From: Campanula takesimana | Taxonomy: Eukaryota; Streptophyta; Magnoliopsida; Asterales; Campanulaceae | DNA length: 64,000 nt | Assembly: GCA_026119855.1 (NCBI GenBank) | Contig: JAOWBW010000025.1 | Location: 2,480,001 to 2,544,000, forward strand | Reading direction: 5' to 3' | In this document: positions 21,831 to 33,100 of the stretch, one piece after another | How the letters are laid out: each line of letters opens with the position of its first letter | How positions within the stretch are numbered: the stretch's first letter is position 1 | Made by a program: the position numbers and the translations under genes | Notes under the pieces: generated by a model | Told to the model about the DNA's origin: nothing | Database searches by the model: none | What the model saw: the letters and a program-made list of their open reading frames with translations, nothing else

Positions 21831-22929
21831 TAGGGGTGTCAGCGGTTCGGTTCAAACCGCGGTTTGAGACCGAACCGAACCAAACCATGTGGTTTGGTTT
21901 GGTTTTTATACTTCAGTGGTTCAGCTTGGTTTGGAAATATCAGGAACCGTGCGGTTCGGTTCGGTCTGCGGTCTGGCACTTGTAAATCGAACCAAACCGA
22001 ACCGAACCCTTTCAAACCGAACCGCGAAACCGAACCACGGAACCGAACTGCGGGACCGAACCGCCGAACCGTGACTCCAAACCGCGATGTGGACCATTGA
22101 TGTTGTAAATATTAATCTGGATCATTGATTTGTACATATAAAAATTAAACTTACACTAAACCCTACCAATACCAAAATAACTTCTCACTCTCGGTCTCTC
22201 ATTTTAGAATGATCGGCACTCTCCCCCGACGCCTCCTCAAGCGCCGACGCCGAACTCGACTCTTTCTCTCTCTCACACACAAAAACACGCACAACAATGG
22301 GGATTCTGGTAGCTTCAGTAGTACTAGCTCTAACGATTTCTCTGTTGGCGTGGTTAGCGGAGCCGAGCAGCGACAACAACCACGTCTTCTCTCCTTGCTC
22401 CGACGCCAGTATACAGAAGTCCGACGGTTTCACTTTCGGAATTCGCTCCACCGGCGACCGCGTTGACCGGGTAATTAGTTACTTTCCCCCAATTTTACTT
22501 CTCTGTCGATAATGCTAGCTCAATTTCACATTTACCTAAATGTATTCGTTATACGCAATTTCGAATTTGATACACCTCTTTATGAAATTAGACGATTTGG
22601 TGCTTCAATTTCTTTGAAAATTCTTGAAGTTCGTAATTGTAAGCTATATATCTGGTTTATTTAAGCTCAACCATTAGTTTATTTGATGAATTGGGTGTTT
22701 TCTTGCAGTCTGTTAGTTTCAAATAGGCTTGAACCGTGATCTAGACTGCGGTTCCGACCGCGGTCTGAACCGTTTATGAAACCGCGGTTTGAGACCGAAC
22801 CAAACCGAGGCGGTTTCGGTTCGGTTCGGTTTGAAAAATTTGTGGTTCGGTTCGGTTTGGAATTTCTCCAAACCGAGTACTAGCGGTTTGGTCTCTAAAA
22901 ACCCCCAAACCGAACCATTTACACCCCTA
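21831..22929. mobile_element. Non-autonomous hAT element with captured host exon (Pack-type)
   Basis: The ends are TAGGGGTGT and ACACCCCTA, with CAACAAAC directly outside both (21823-21830 and 22930-22937), a perfect 8 bp duplication as made by hAT transposases. Both subterminal regions are built of ACCGAACC/GGTTCGGT repeats in inverted arrangement (21842-22086 and 22736-22918). Between them lies unique sequence with a 5' leader, a plausible coding exon, an intron and the start of a second exon. No transposase is present. Confidence 0.8.
22297..22726 (+). pseudogene. Captured gene fragment: secretory-signal exon, intron, start of exon 2
   Basis: The 58-codon exon from ATG 22297 to 22470 begins with a hydrophobic signal-peptide-like segment (residues 3-20). 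It continues HVFSPCSDASIQKSDGF, which resembles an unnamed family of small plant secreted proteins, though I cannot name it. The donor is at 22471 (CGG|GTAATT) and the acceptor at 22708 (TTCTTGCAG). Exon 2 joins in phase 0 but reads SVSFK then stop, where the hAT subterminal repeats resume. It looks like a truncated copy of a host gene start including its 5' leader, with a CT-rich run before the ATG. The parent gene is not in the window. Confidence 0.65.
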
Positions 22930-22958
22930 CAACAAACCATTGTAGTGATTAACCCCCC

Positions 22959-22976
22959 CCCCCCCCCCATTTTTTG
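22959..22976. repeat. Poly-C tract
   Basis: An uninterrupted run of C near the right end of the TIR element. Its length is prone to sequencing error. Confidence 0.7.
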
Positions 22977-23704
22977 TGAATGCTCCATTCAACACCCTAA
23001 TTTCTTCCCATTGCACATGGTCTCAATAGTAGAACTACAGTTGTAAAAGTGAAAATGTCACTTTAACTCATAACCGGTTTACAAGTTAATATGACTAGTT
23101 TTACTATTAAAATTGTCGTCACTTAAAAACTATGAGATCACAAGGTAGTGATATTATGTTTTTAATTGTAAAACTAACCATATTAATATTAAACTAGCTA
23201 TTTAAAGCACTGAAATCGAGATCAAAATTCTTGTACCATTTTTTCATCACAGTGTTAATCACAAGTTATCTGACGACTATGGACTAATTTCACTGCGTAC
23301 CCTAAGATTTGGTTAAGCTTCACTGTCATCCCTTAAGTTTAGATTCATCCCAATGACCACCCTTAACCCACCTTTAAAATGAAGATTGCCTAATGTGTTC
23401 TCCTTTGTAGATATTTTCCCTCTCCCTTTTCCTTGAACGTAAGGGGGTTACTTACAGTCAAAAAGGGTTAGTGGGTAATAGATCTCATAGGAGATCATTT
23501 CCACATTCACCGAACGGGGAGAATGATCGAATTAGGGTGAGAAGGATTGAACTTTCCGTACATCCTATATTGCCCCAAAACCTCATCTTAGAACCTCTTT
23601 ACAAAAACCACGCTTTAGTCTTAGAAAATTTTCGCTGTGCATTTTACGTTTTGTATATTGGGGTTTATCATTTAACCAAACTTGAAGTTACGTAAGTACA
23701 ATGA

Positions 23705-23793
23705 TGAAGTTTTTAAAAGGGTTGAAAAATTTACGACATCTATTCGCACCCTCTAGTTGTTTTTCTACCATTTTATCTCCTTTGGGACCAACA
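23705..23793 (+). repeat. Diverged 3' end of a B-family-like LTR
   Basis: GACATCTATTCGCACCCTC and CTCCTTTGGGACCAACA resemble the last 90 bp of the element B LTR, with many changes. No matching 5' LTR part is seen upstream, so it is a fragment or a related family. Confidence 0.4.
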
Positions 23794-24050
23794 GAGTAAA
23801 GGGTAGATTTTTTTAAGAAATGTGACTTACAAATAAGACATCTTAACCAAATGAGGCGGTCTCTTTTGCGGCCGCCGCACGGCGTGCGACGGCTCGCACT
23901 CGAACCGAGCCGAGACCATTTTTTCCCCCTAACTTTTTTTTCCTCGCCAACAAAGGTAACACTTTTTATAACGAAATATAACATTTTTTTTTCAAATGTA
24001 ACATTTTTTTTTTCAAAATGTACCACAATTTTGCTGCAATAGTTTAAAGA

Positions 24051-24257
24051 TAACATAAGATTGACAACTAAACTAATGTCACATTTTATAATAAATGAAT
24101 GTAACTTTTTTTTTTCTCAATTGTAACAGTTTATATTCTTAAATGTAACCTTCTATCTGAAGTGTAACAATTTTTATTGAGAAAGTAACAATTGAAATGC
24201 AAACGATTATATACATGAATTAAAAATATACCACTTTTTATAAAGGAATGTAACACT

Positions 24258-24288
<31 letters not shown>

Positions 24289-24498
24289 ACACTCTTTTTT
24301 AAAGTGTAACTTTTTTTTTCCAAAAATAACATAACATTGACAAACTAAACTAATGTTACATTTTATAATAAATGAATGTAACATTTTTTTTTCTCAATTG
24401 TAACAGTTTATATTCTTAAATGTAACATTATATCTGAAATGTAATAATTTTTATTGAGAAAGTAACAATTGAAATGCAAACGATTACATACATGAATT
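24051..24498. repeat. Two 171 bp direct repeats in T-rich TGTAAC-motif DNA
   Basis: 24051-24221 is repeated at 24328-24498 at roughly 94% by eye. The wider stretch 23950-24740 is full of TGTAAC or GTTACA next to T or A runs, in both orientations. I see no gene; its nature is unknown. Confidence 0.7.
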
Positions 24499-24740
24499 CT
24501 TACTCTTTTTTTAAAGAAAAAAAACGTAGCATTTACTAAATAAAATTGTTACATTCATCTATATAGAAAAATTATAATTATATATGTAATATGTTACACT
24601 TCAATTATTACTTTTTCTAACCACAAAAACTATCAAGTTATTTATATATTTTTTGCAAAACTGGTGTTACATTTGACAGTAAAGTGTTACTTTTTTAAGA
24701 TGAAACTGTTACTTTTATCATAAAAGAGTGTTACATCTCA

Positions 24741-25003
24741 GCTGACGAGCAGCTCAATTTGTGTGTGTGTTAAAAATTATGTTTTTTATATATAAAAAAA
24801 AAACTACCATATCATGAACTATCTAGTTTGATTCGTCTCGTCGAGACGAACACGACGGTATTTTTAATTTTTTTCCCGAGTTATAAATCTCAAGATATAG
24901 CATTTTAAAGTTATTGGACACGTGTCACGATCTGGGAAGGGAGGAACGCTGTAGCGGGCGGGTTCGGCCCACGGGAATGGCAATATGCCTAAATAAATTG
25001 GTA
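24741..25003. other. Non-coding
   Basis: AT-rich with a short GC island near 24920-24980. I see no gene or terminal repeat that can be supported. Confidence 0.4.
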
Positions 25004-25228
25004 CTCCCTCCGTCCCAGACTAAGGTTCTTACTTTCTTTTTTGGTTTGTCTCAGACTAAGGTTCTTAGTTGTTTTATTACCTAAAATGGACCCTGGGACC
25101 CACTTGTCATTCTCATAACAAAAACTCCCTACCCACTTTATCTCTCCATTTTTCATACTCACAACATTTATTTTTTCTTAATCTCCGTGTAAAGTCAAAC
25201 TAAGAACCTTAGTCCGGGATGGAGGGAG
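25004..25228. mobile_element. Stowaway MITE
   Basis: The ends CTCCCTCCGTCCCAGAC and its inverted match are extended over ~30 bp (AGACTAAGGTTCTTA). TA flanks both sides. This is the terminus of plant Tc1/mariner-type Stowaway MITEs. Confidence 0.93.
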
Positions 25229-25535
25229 TACAAGTTTTTGTGGGATGGAGGGAAGCATCTTTGGTATGTTTAACTATTTTTCCACTTTCATATGTGGACT
25301 CTTTTCAAATGTGGACTCTTTGATCGGAACCGATGGATAAAATGACGTTTCAAGGACTATTATAGATAGAAGCATTCAATGGAATTAGTTAAGTTTATAT
25401 GAGAAATCTGTATATATTAGTCCTATTTATATTGGTGACCTTTTAGGTAATATAAATGAAATTTAATAAAATATTAATAATAATCTAATCATTGTAGTGA
25501 AATTCAAAAAATTGTTATACATAAATCACTATGAA

Positions 25536-25742
25536 CAGGGGCAGACCTAAAGCATTTTGTAAAGGGGTGCACAAATATACTATAAAACTTTGTGCCAAAT
25601 AATTAATGGATTATATGAGACTTGAATCCACAACATTTAACTCAAATAACTCAAAGTCCCAACAACTTCACCACTAAACGCACACATTCTTTGATTAGGG
25701 TGGTTCACTACCACCCTTTAACCGACCTTGGGTTCGCCCCTG
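25536..25742. mobile_element. hAT-type MITE, 8 bp target duplication
   Basis: The ends are CAGGGGCAGAC and TTCGCCCCTG, with ACTATGAA outside both (25528-25535, 25743-25750). It has no coding content. Confidence 0.85.
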
Positions 25743-25951
25743 ACTATGAATAACAATCTTTAGACTATTCGATCTTTGGCGCCAATTTATGCTACTTTCA
25801 CTTCTCGCCTAGTTCAAACCAATATTCCCTCATTATTTTAAATTCAAATGTTTATTAAAATAAAATAAAATAAAATGAGAGTATTAATTAAATGCAAACC
25901 ATTTAATTTTATTTTCTTATTTGCTTAAACCACACATTTTCAAGTAATTAG

Positions 25952-26134
25952 AAGTGTTCTAAAAAACGTCCGTCTATGCCGCCTAGGCGTTAGGCGCTCA
26001 TGAAACGACTAAGTCCCGCCTAGGATATTATAACTATTCTGAATTCTTGGCCCCGCCTAAATTACGTCTAGACCCCGCCTAGGCGCTAGGCGCTGCTGCG
26101 GCGCCTAGCGACCGCCTAGCGTTTTTTAGAACCT
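25952..26134. mobile_element. Small TIR element of the TTCTAAAAA/CGCCTAGGCG family
   Basis: The ends AAGTGTTCTAAAAAACG and CGTTTTTTAGAACCTT are inverted. The interior is rich in CCGCCTAGGCG and GGCGCTAGG palindromes. The larger relative at 39908-40741 has a clear 9 bp duplication, so this is likely Mutator-type. It ends about 40 bp upstream of the first NPF exon seen and may affect its 5' region. Confidence 0.65.
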
Positions 26135-26174
26135 TGATTAATTAGACCAAAGGATCATATATTTAACATAGTAC

Positions 26175-29100
26175 ATGTTTGTAGTATTGATATTCAGCAA
26201 CAGCTTTGCGGACAATGGAGTGCTGGCCTTATTGATAACATACCTGATTGATAACTGGGAGGTCAGTCTTCTAAGTGCAGCTATCTTTGTCACTGCTCAA
26301 CAAGGACTATCTTCTGTGCTGGTCATTATACTATCTCACATTGCTGATGCCTATTTGGGACTTTTCAAAGTCATCTTCATCTCCTCCATCCTTCTCATTG
26401 TTGTAAGTTCTAGTACTAATTCTTATCCCATTTTTATGTACTACATCCATCCCTAAATGAATATCCGAAAAAAAATTCAATTTTACTCTTGTTCAAGAGC
26501 AAATTTGAAAGTTTTTCGGACATTCATTTCAGGACGGAGGGAGTAATTAAAATCTCTTTTAGTCCATTTGATATTATCTTGCTATAAAATGGAGTTATTT
26601 AGGGTGTGTTTGGTAGAAATCAAACACTTGATACTTGATGCTTAATAATCCATCCGTCCCAAAACAATTTGCACTAATATATTTTTTGGGTGTCCCATTG
26701 GTAAGTCTCACTTTCCTATAATGTTGAATTTGTATTTTTTTTTTTTTTTAATTCACCCTAGCCCACTTGTCATAATCATACACATAAATTGTGGGTCTCA
26801 CTCTTAAATCAACATGCTCACAACCGCTTTCCCATTCACAATACTTTTGAATATATATATATACTCTCTCCTTAATTCCCGTGCATCTTCAAAATGGTGC
26901 AAGCTGTTTCGGGATGGAGGGAGTACAGTGCAAGGTGATTTGGAGGTAGGGTGCATCTGATAACATTGAGCGCTAGATGTTGAATGTTGAATCTCATGAT
27001 GTGGGGCTCTTACTGTTTTAAGCAGAGATTTTGACTCAATCATTCAGATCAGGTAGGACATATTCACGCTGAATGAAGGAATCAAATCAAAGACACTATC
27101 TCCAAATCACCCTCCACTGTATTAAGCATCAAGTATCAAGTATCAAGTGCTTAATGCCACCAAACACACCCTTAGGTGGTTTTTGATGTATTAAGCACTT
27201 GATGCTTGATGCTTAATGGATTGCAAGGTATAAATTGGAGGTAAGGTGCCTTGATAACATTGAGCTCTACATGTTGAAAGTTCCATGAGGCTCTTATTGG
27301 TTAAGCAATGATTTTGATTCTCAATCATTAAGAGTCTCACGTAACCTCCAACATCTATATCTCAATGTCATCAAATGCACCTTACTTCCAAAATATACCT
27401 TGCAATCTATTAAGCATCAAGCATTAAGTGCTTAATACATCAAACACCACCTTAGTCTCCATTCCTACCATTGGCTCTAGCGGAGCAGAAACTCTTGTAA
27501 TAGTAGTCCGCTTCCGTGTTGTCACTATCTAGACACATGCTCCGGAAGCAGCAGCAGCAGTTTCAAATCCAAATTTCCCTTTTATGATATTATTCCTAGA
27601 TTGTCATTTTATCGGGCTCATATTTTATAGTTTTGTCTTTAATTTTGTACAGGGCTTGGTGCTGTTATGGCAACTACAGAACATTGCTCTGTTCACAGTA
27701 GTGATGGTGCTAATAGCCATTGGTCAAGAAGGAAGAGAAAGCCCTCTAATACAATTCCTCACTCACCAGTTCATGACCAGGGAATCAGGCCTGTCTGCAC
27801 ACGAGCCAGAAGACCGAGCAGAGGCCCGTAGCACAACATGGTGGAAAGTATGGCGTTTTCTCGGTTCAGTTGCTGCAACCCTGGCACTTGGTCAAGTTAC
27901 CGGAGGTAACGAGGCCATCATTTCTGCTATCGTAATGGCCGTCTCTTTACTCATATTCTTGTCAGGTTTTACCATCTATGATCACCAATCCATTCAACCA
28001 ACCCCTCTAACCATGCTTCTAACTGTAGTTAGAATCGCTATTTCAAAAAGACATCTTCCTTACCCAACTCAGCAAACTGCTTTCTACGATAACGAAACTA
28101 ACGAACTGCTTCTCTCCCCAAGTGTTTGGTGTTCAAGATGGATAGATAAAGCTGCAGTTATAAACGAGAGCTCGCCCTTGACCCCACAACAACAAGAAGA
28201 AGAGAGTGGGAAACTTTGTAAAGTTGGAGATGTGAAAGAAGTGAAGCTTCTCTTAAGAATGGTTCCTATGTGGGCGACTTTTGTTGTGTATTCTTTTATA
28301 GATGTAACGGGGAGCACTTTCTTTTATGAACAAGCGAGTAATTTGGATAATAGTTTGTCCAACAACATCATCGTCCCTCTTAGTTTGTTTCACCTGATCA
28401 AACGGTGTGTTAGTTATGGAATCTCGTACGTTTGTGATTTAGTTAGTCAAGAAAGTTGGTCAAAGAAAAGTCAACTTTTGGCTACAAAGGTAAGGATCGG
28501 TATGGGAATGGGGTGTGGGGTCCTAGCTTGTTTTGGGGCGTGGTTTTTGGAGGTTCGCGGGTTGGGAAAGTTGAAGAAATTACAAGTTCGTGAAGGAGAA
28601 ATAGACATGAGTATCTTTTTGTTGACTCCTCAATTCTTCTTGTTAGGGCTTGCTTTAGACGGTCTTCACGAATTCATACATTTGCAGGTTGGGAGAATCA
28701 TGGCTACATATGGAGAATTATTCAATGAACTCGCGATCGGATTAGGAAAGTTGATTTGCATATTTTATTTATTGGGATTTAGAGCTTGGTTTGCTGATAA
28801 GATAAATAATAGTCACTTGGACAGGTATTATCTTGTGTTGGTGTTTCTTGGTGTCGTAAATCTTTTATTCGCATATGGGTTTGTCTCCGTTTTTTGTTAT
28901 AAAGATGCAATGGGAGATGTGGGGAGATTAAGTGATGAAGATTCTGACGGTGATCTTGTCAGAATAAGTAAAAATGATGGTGAGGGGATCCAAGTGGAAG
29001 AAAATCCTGACAAAAATCTCGTCAGACCAAGTAAAAATGATGCTGAGGGCATCAAAGCGGAAGGAGATTCTGACAATAATTTTGTCAGACCAAGGAAAAA

Positions 29101-29272
29101 TGATGATGTGGGCATCCAAGTGGAAGAAGATCCTTATGATAATGTTGTCAGATCAAGTAAAATTACAGCTGAGGGCATCCAACTGGAAAAAATAACCGAT
29201 AGTAATCTAAGTGGAGATGATAACGAAAGCATCCAAATACAAGAAACCATCAGCCAAGCTCGAAGTGTTTGA
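26175..29272 (+). CDS. NRT1/PTR FAMILY (NPF) transporter
   Basis: Two exons, 26175-26402 and 27653-29272, join in phase 0 (ILLIV|GLVLLW) with GT donor and AG acceptor, giving 615 aa to the TGA. NPF proteins are proton-coupled nitrate, peptide or hormone carriers with 12 membrane spans. The first exon has the span 1-2 region (FADNGVLALLITYLIDNW and HIADAYLGLFK). Exon 2 has the GRESPL and WWKVW segments, a long cytosolic loop, and the C-terminal spans (FIDVTGSTFFYEQ, LLTPQFFLLGLALDGLHEF). The subfamily is probably NPF5-like. The start is uncertain: in-frame TAG lies just before TAC-ATG at 26169-26177, and TTAACATAG could be an acceptor, so a short upstream exon may be missing. Downstream of the last span a 63 bp unit is repeated four times, adding an acidic tail of roughly 100 residues. 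It converges with the RER gene. Confidence 0.87.
26441..26543. mobile_element. Short Stowaway MITE in the NPF intron
   Basis: The ends CTACATCCATCCCTAAATGA and the inverted match TCATTTCAGGACGGAGGGAG are TA-flanked, 103 bp. Confidence 0.75.
26602..27171. mobile_element. Tourist-like MITE in the NPF intron, itself interrupted
   Basis: The ends GGGTGTGTTTGGT and ACCAAACACACCC are flanked by TTA on both sides (26599-26601, 27172-27174), as for PIF/Harbinger-type Tourist MITEs. ACTTGATACTTGATGC subterminal repeats are present on both sides. A Stowaway MITE is inserted at 26648. Confidence 0.88.
26648..26923. mobile_element. Stowaway MITE nested in the Tourist-like MITE
   Basis: The ends ATCCATCCGTCCC and GGGATGGAGGGAG are TA-flanked. 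Interior subterminal TTTGCAC/GTGCAAG sequences match in inverted form. Confidence 0.83.
27175..27451. mobile_element. Second Tourist-like MITE, adjacent to the first
   Basis: GGTGGTTTTTGATGTATTAAG and its inverted match at the right end are flanked by TTA. The left TTA (27172-27174) is the right flank of the neighbouring element, so the two share one target copy. Confidence 0.87.
28967..29218 (+). repeat. Four 63 bp coding repeats at the NPF C-terminus
   Basis: In-frame units of 21 codons follow SKND-x-EGIQVEE-x-x-D-x-NLVRP. Unit 1 begins at Ser (28967) and unit 4 ends at Asp (29218). A partial unit lies on each side (28936-28966 and 29219-29245). The units differ mainly by amino-acid changes but none has a stop. 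Confidence 0.9.
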
Positions 29273-29663
29273 TGTCGTTTGATCTGCGAGTAATTAATTT
29301 ATTTGCTGATATTGTGGTTATTTGGCTATTATATTGTTGTATTTAGAGTGTTTCAGTATATGACAGAATTATGTTCGCAGAAACTTGGGAACAGTAATGT
29401 TACCATAGTAACGATATTGAATGGGAATTGTAAAGTGTATTTGATGTATAATTCTTGTTATCTTGGAACTCCATCTGTTGGTAATATAAACTTTCGGTTC
29501 TCTTTGTAAGTTAATTTTCTAATGAAAGTAGTCGTATTGCAATTTTATCATGGTACAAGAAATATGGCAAAATCAAATTAACTCGGGTGACATAAGATTT
29601 TGAAGAGAAAGGGTTGGGACAAAAATGAGGAGTAAACATATTCATAATTTTTTTTTTATCATA
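29273..29663 (+). other. NPF 3' flank
   Basis: AT-rich and without ORF homology. It probably includes the NPF 3' untranslated region; no exact poly(A) site can be fixed. Confidence 0.5.
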
Positions 29664-29914
29664 CTCCCTCGCCCAATAAAGTTTGTCTCATTTTATTTTT
29701 GGTGGTCAATTTGATTTAATTTTTGTTTACAAAAAATGAAAAAATAACGACCCTAATGAATTTCTAAATCTTATTATTGATAAACCATTAAAGATATTAT
29801 CAATAACATTTTTTAGACTTTTACTAGGATAACTAAATTGACATAAATTATTGGTCAGAGTTCACTAGAGTTGACCACCAAAAACTAAATAAGACTCTTC
29901 CGGACGGAGGAGTG
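29664..29914. mobile_element. Stowaway MITE between the NPF and RER 3' ends
   Basis: Ends CTCCCTCGCCCAATAAAG and TCCGGACGGAGGAG, with inverted subterminal TTTGGTGGTCAA and TTGACCACCAAA. TA flanks both sides. Confidence 0.83.
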
Positions 29915-30148
29915 TATCAGAAAATCAACAAGAAAATTGCAGCAAAGTAGAGACAGGCTATTGCAAAGCAACCCCGAATGAACAATTGTTATTGATTTCT
30001 CTATACTCTGAAACAATGATGAAATAACTTGCGGAAATAAAAGGAAAATGGAGCAAAAAATTGGCATACAACAACACTTACCCCATCATGTACTTCATGT
30101 GGTTTCATGTTCTCTTTTGGATGCCAAATCCAACCGATTCATGTGGTT

Positions 30149-33100
30149 TCATCCTCGTGATCGTTGGATCCCAATCAAACGTGCAAAGTCCACCCACCTG
30201 TCCAAGACAAGATTGAGTCATCATGAAAGATGATAGGAGATTAATTTCATAGAGTTAGTCTACAAGGCTTTAGGGACACTTACATCATTGATCCCAAGAA
30301 CGTGTTGCTAGTTCGAATGGCAAAGCAGATGGCACTTAATACGAGCTTGTGTTGATGTAGTAACGGTTCCAAAAATCTTTGTTCAATAACACCAGCAATT
30401 ATTTGGTATCTGTAATAAAGGAAACACAATTACAATGTTATAGAGGACCCGGAAAGATTAACACAGAAGAGAAATAAACGCGAAAAAAGAACACACAGAT
30501 TTACGTGGTTCACAACAAAGAGTTGTCAGATTGTGTCTAGGGTTCTAGAGTCAGATTGTCATATTCAACGGAACATATTAACAGTATATATGTACAGTAT
30601 GTTTACCAGTGGCAGACGTAGGGACTTTTTTTAGTGGGTGCATGTAATGATCTAGGGTTAAATAAGGGGATGACCGTTAGTAGTCGGTTAGTATTCTCGT
30701 TAGGGTCGTTATGTTCGTTTTGTTTAGAAAGTTAGTGGTTAGCCGGTTTACTATTCCCGGTTTAGTGATTGTTAGCGATGTTAAAAGGGGCACGAATGCT
30801 GTGAGAACGAATCAATGAATGAATGAACAATTTCTTCCCCAAATTCTTATTCTCTCTCTAAATTCCCTCTTCTCTTCTCATCTCAATAATTTCTTCTATT
30901 TCTCATCTAATTTCTTCTGCTTCTCATCTGAATTCTTCTAATTCTCTTCTATTACCAAAAATTCTCTGTTACTGTGCATTTAACATTGGAATTGAGTCTC
31001 AATTTCTTTGTTAATTTTGAAATTGAGACTCAATTCCAATGTTAAATGCACAGTAACAGAGAATTTTTGGTAATAGAAGAGAATTAGAAGAATTCAGATG
31101 AGAAATAGAAGAAATTATTGAGATGAGAAGAGAAGAGGGAATTTAGAGAGAGAATAAGAATTTGGGGAAGAAATTGTTCATTCATTCATTGATTCGTTCT
31201 CACAGCATTCGTGCCCCTTTTAACATCGCTAACAATCACTAAACCGGGAATAGTAAACCGGCTAACCACTAACTTTCTAAACAAAACGAACATAACGACC
31301 CTAACGGAATACTAACCGACTACTAACGGTCATCCCCTTATTTAACCCTAGATCATTACAGTGCACAAATTACACTAATAAGCTTCAAAATGTGAATTGT
31401 GAAAAAAATGCTTGCTGTGAAACCTGAATCCACAAACCACAAGGCTATTGCCCTAAAACTTTACCACTAAACTAGACAAACTATTGATTCAGTGGGTACA
31501 CTTGCACCCATACACATCAAGGCATATATCCGCCCCTGTCATGTGACATGTATGTGTATTTGCCCATAAGTAGGTATTTATGTATTCAACTTTAGCTGAG
31601 AGACATTTGAGTGTGATAAAATCCACATTGACTTTTTGAGATCAATTGAGCAATCAAGAGAATACAATATCACCCATAAAAATAACATTTTTTTGGTAAC
31701 AAAATAATTCATATGAATATGAAAATCTTACTCCTGTCGTCCCAAAACGATAGTCCTACTTGGCCTTTTCTTTGGTGACCTTTATTATGCTTTGACCAAA
31801 GATTCATAAGAATTAACTTGTTGGTGCATAATTTAATAGTTGTTAGCGATATTCAACGACTGGAATATTATACTACCTCTGTCTCAAAATGAATGTCCAG
31901 ATAATATTCAAATTTGGTCTTGATGTTAGACAGTAATTTCATATTTTTTTTATGTTGACTTCCAATAAAAGGCAATAAGGAAAGTGCACTAATATTACTA
32001 ATTTTTGTTTTTATTTTTTTGAAACATGCCTATATGCTTCAACAACAAAGAGCTCTATCAAGATAGGAACATGAATGTATATCTCCCAAGACAACAAGGA
32101 AAGTGGAATATTTTCTTAAGGGGGATCTCAAGAAACAAAGCAGTTAATATTTGATGGAGACAAAAGGATAAAGCAGAAGCAGTAACTTATGTACCCTCTA
32201 CTTAAAATTGAGACAAAAGGATAAAGCATGTAATTTTTTTGTTTTCATTTTTTTTTTCTCTTCACTTATTTTCATTGATGAACTCATATGATGATTCATG
32301 TTAGCCGACCCCAAATCATTTTTTGGGACTAAGACTTTACTGTTGTCGTTGAACCAGCGGTGGAGCTCTTTCGTGCAAATCCACAACAAAGCCACTACCG
32401 GGTCTATATTTCAAGCTATATAAATTAGCACAAAAACCAAAAGCTCATTTGTGAAAATACGGCATGTTTGAGTCCTGCATTAATCCAATCCATCCCCAAA
32501 CTAACCCATCTATAAACCCTTAATTTTAGTACCTATAAAATTTTAAAAGATACACATAACATAGTAATTTTTCCAATCCCCTTAACTTATGATAAAATTT
32601 ACACTATAATATCATTTTGACCCCCCTTTGTGCTCAAAATCTATATAAAAATATAAATTTTTATTCCCTAAACAATCTTGATCTCCTTAGAGTTTCTTTT
32701 TTGGCTTCGCCACTGATACATCCCAAACACCTCCTGGTGCACCCAGCCCTCTCTAATTACTTTTTCATTTTAAAGCTTTAGGTTATTCAATTAAGAAATC
32801 CAATTAACCAAATCTAATTACAAAATATCTCCAGTCTAGTAGAGAAGTAGACCTAGACCAGGGTATTAGTTATTTGCTTTAAAGATCTGCATGTTTGGTA
32901 TTTTTTTATTATTTACTCAGTCAGTAAGTGGTTGCTATTCTTTAGGAGTAAGTTGTTGTTCTTTAGGAGTAAGCTAGTAGTGGTTTAGTGGGTTGTTATC
33001 TACTTTGTTTTTGAAGTACTATAAATGTAGAGGATTCTACTGAATAAAAATTTATCCCTTTGCAGAATATCTTCCTCTACTTATCTATTTATTTCAGTTC

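Larger units (their letters stand above)
21214..23020. mobile_element. TIR element (PIF/Harbinger-like) containing the hAT element
   Basis: The left end GACCATGCACAGTGG and the right end CCATTGCACATGGTC are imperfect inverted repeats (13 of 15). They are flanked by TTA and TCA, close to the TWA duplication of PIF/Harbinger elements. Short CATTCAACAC direct repeats lie inside both ends. The hAT element 21831-22929 sits within. The assignment rests on the termini only. Confidence 0.5.

Noticed and set aside
22209..22466. 85-codon Arg-rich frame overlapping the captured exon
   Set aside because: Out of frame with the signal-peptide exon that has a matching splice donor.
27584..27652. Upstream extension of the large NPF frame with its own ATG at 27584
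   Set aside because: Lies in the intron: TTTTGTACAG acceptor at 27643-27652 and homology starts at GLVLLW.
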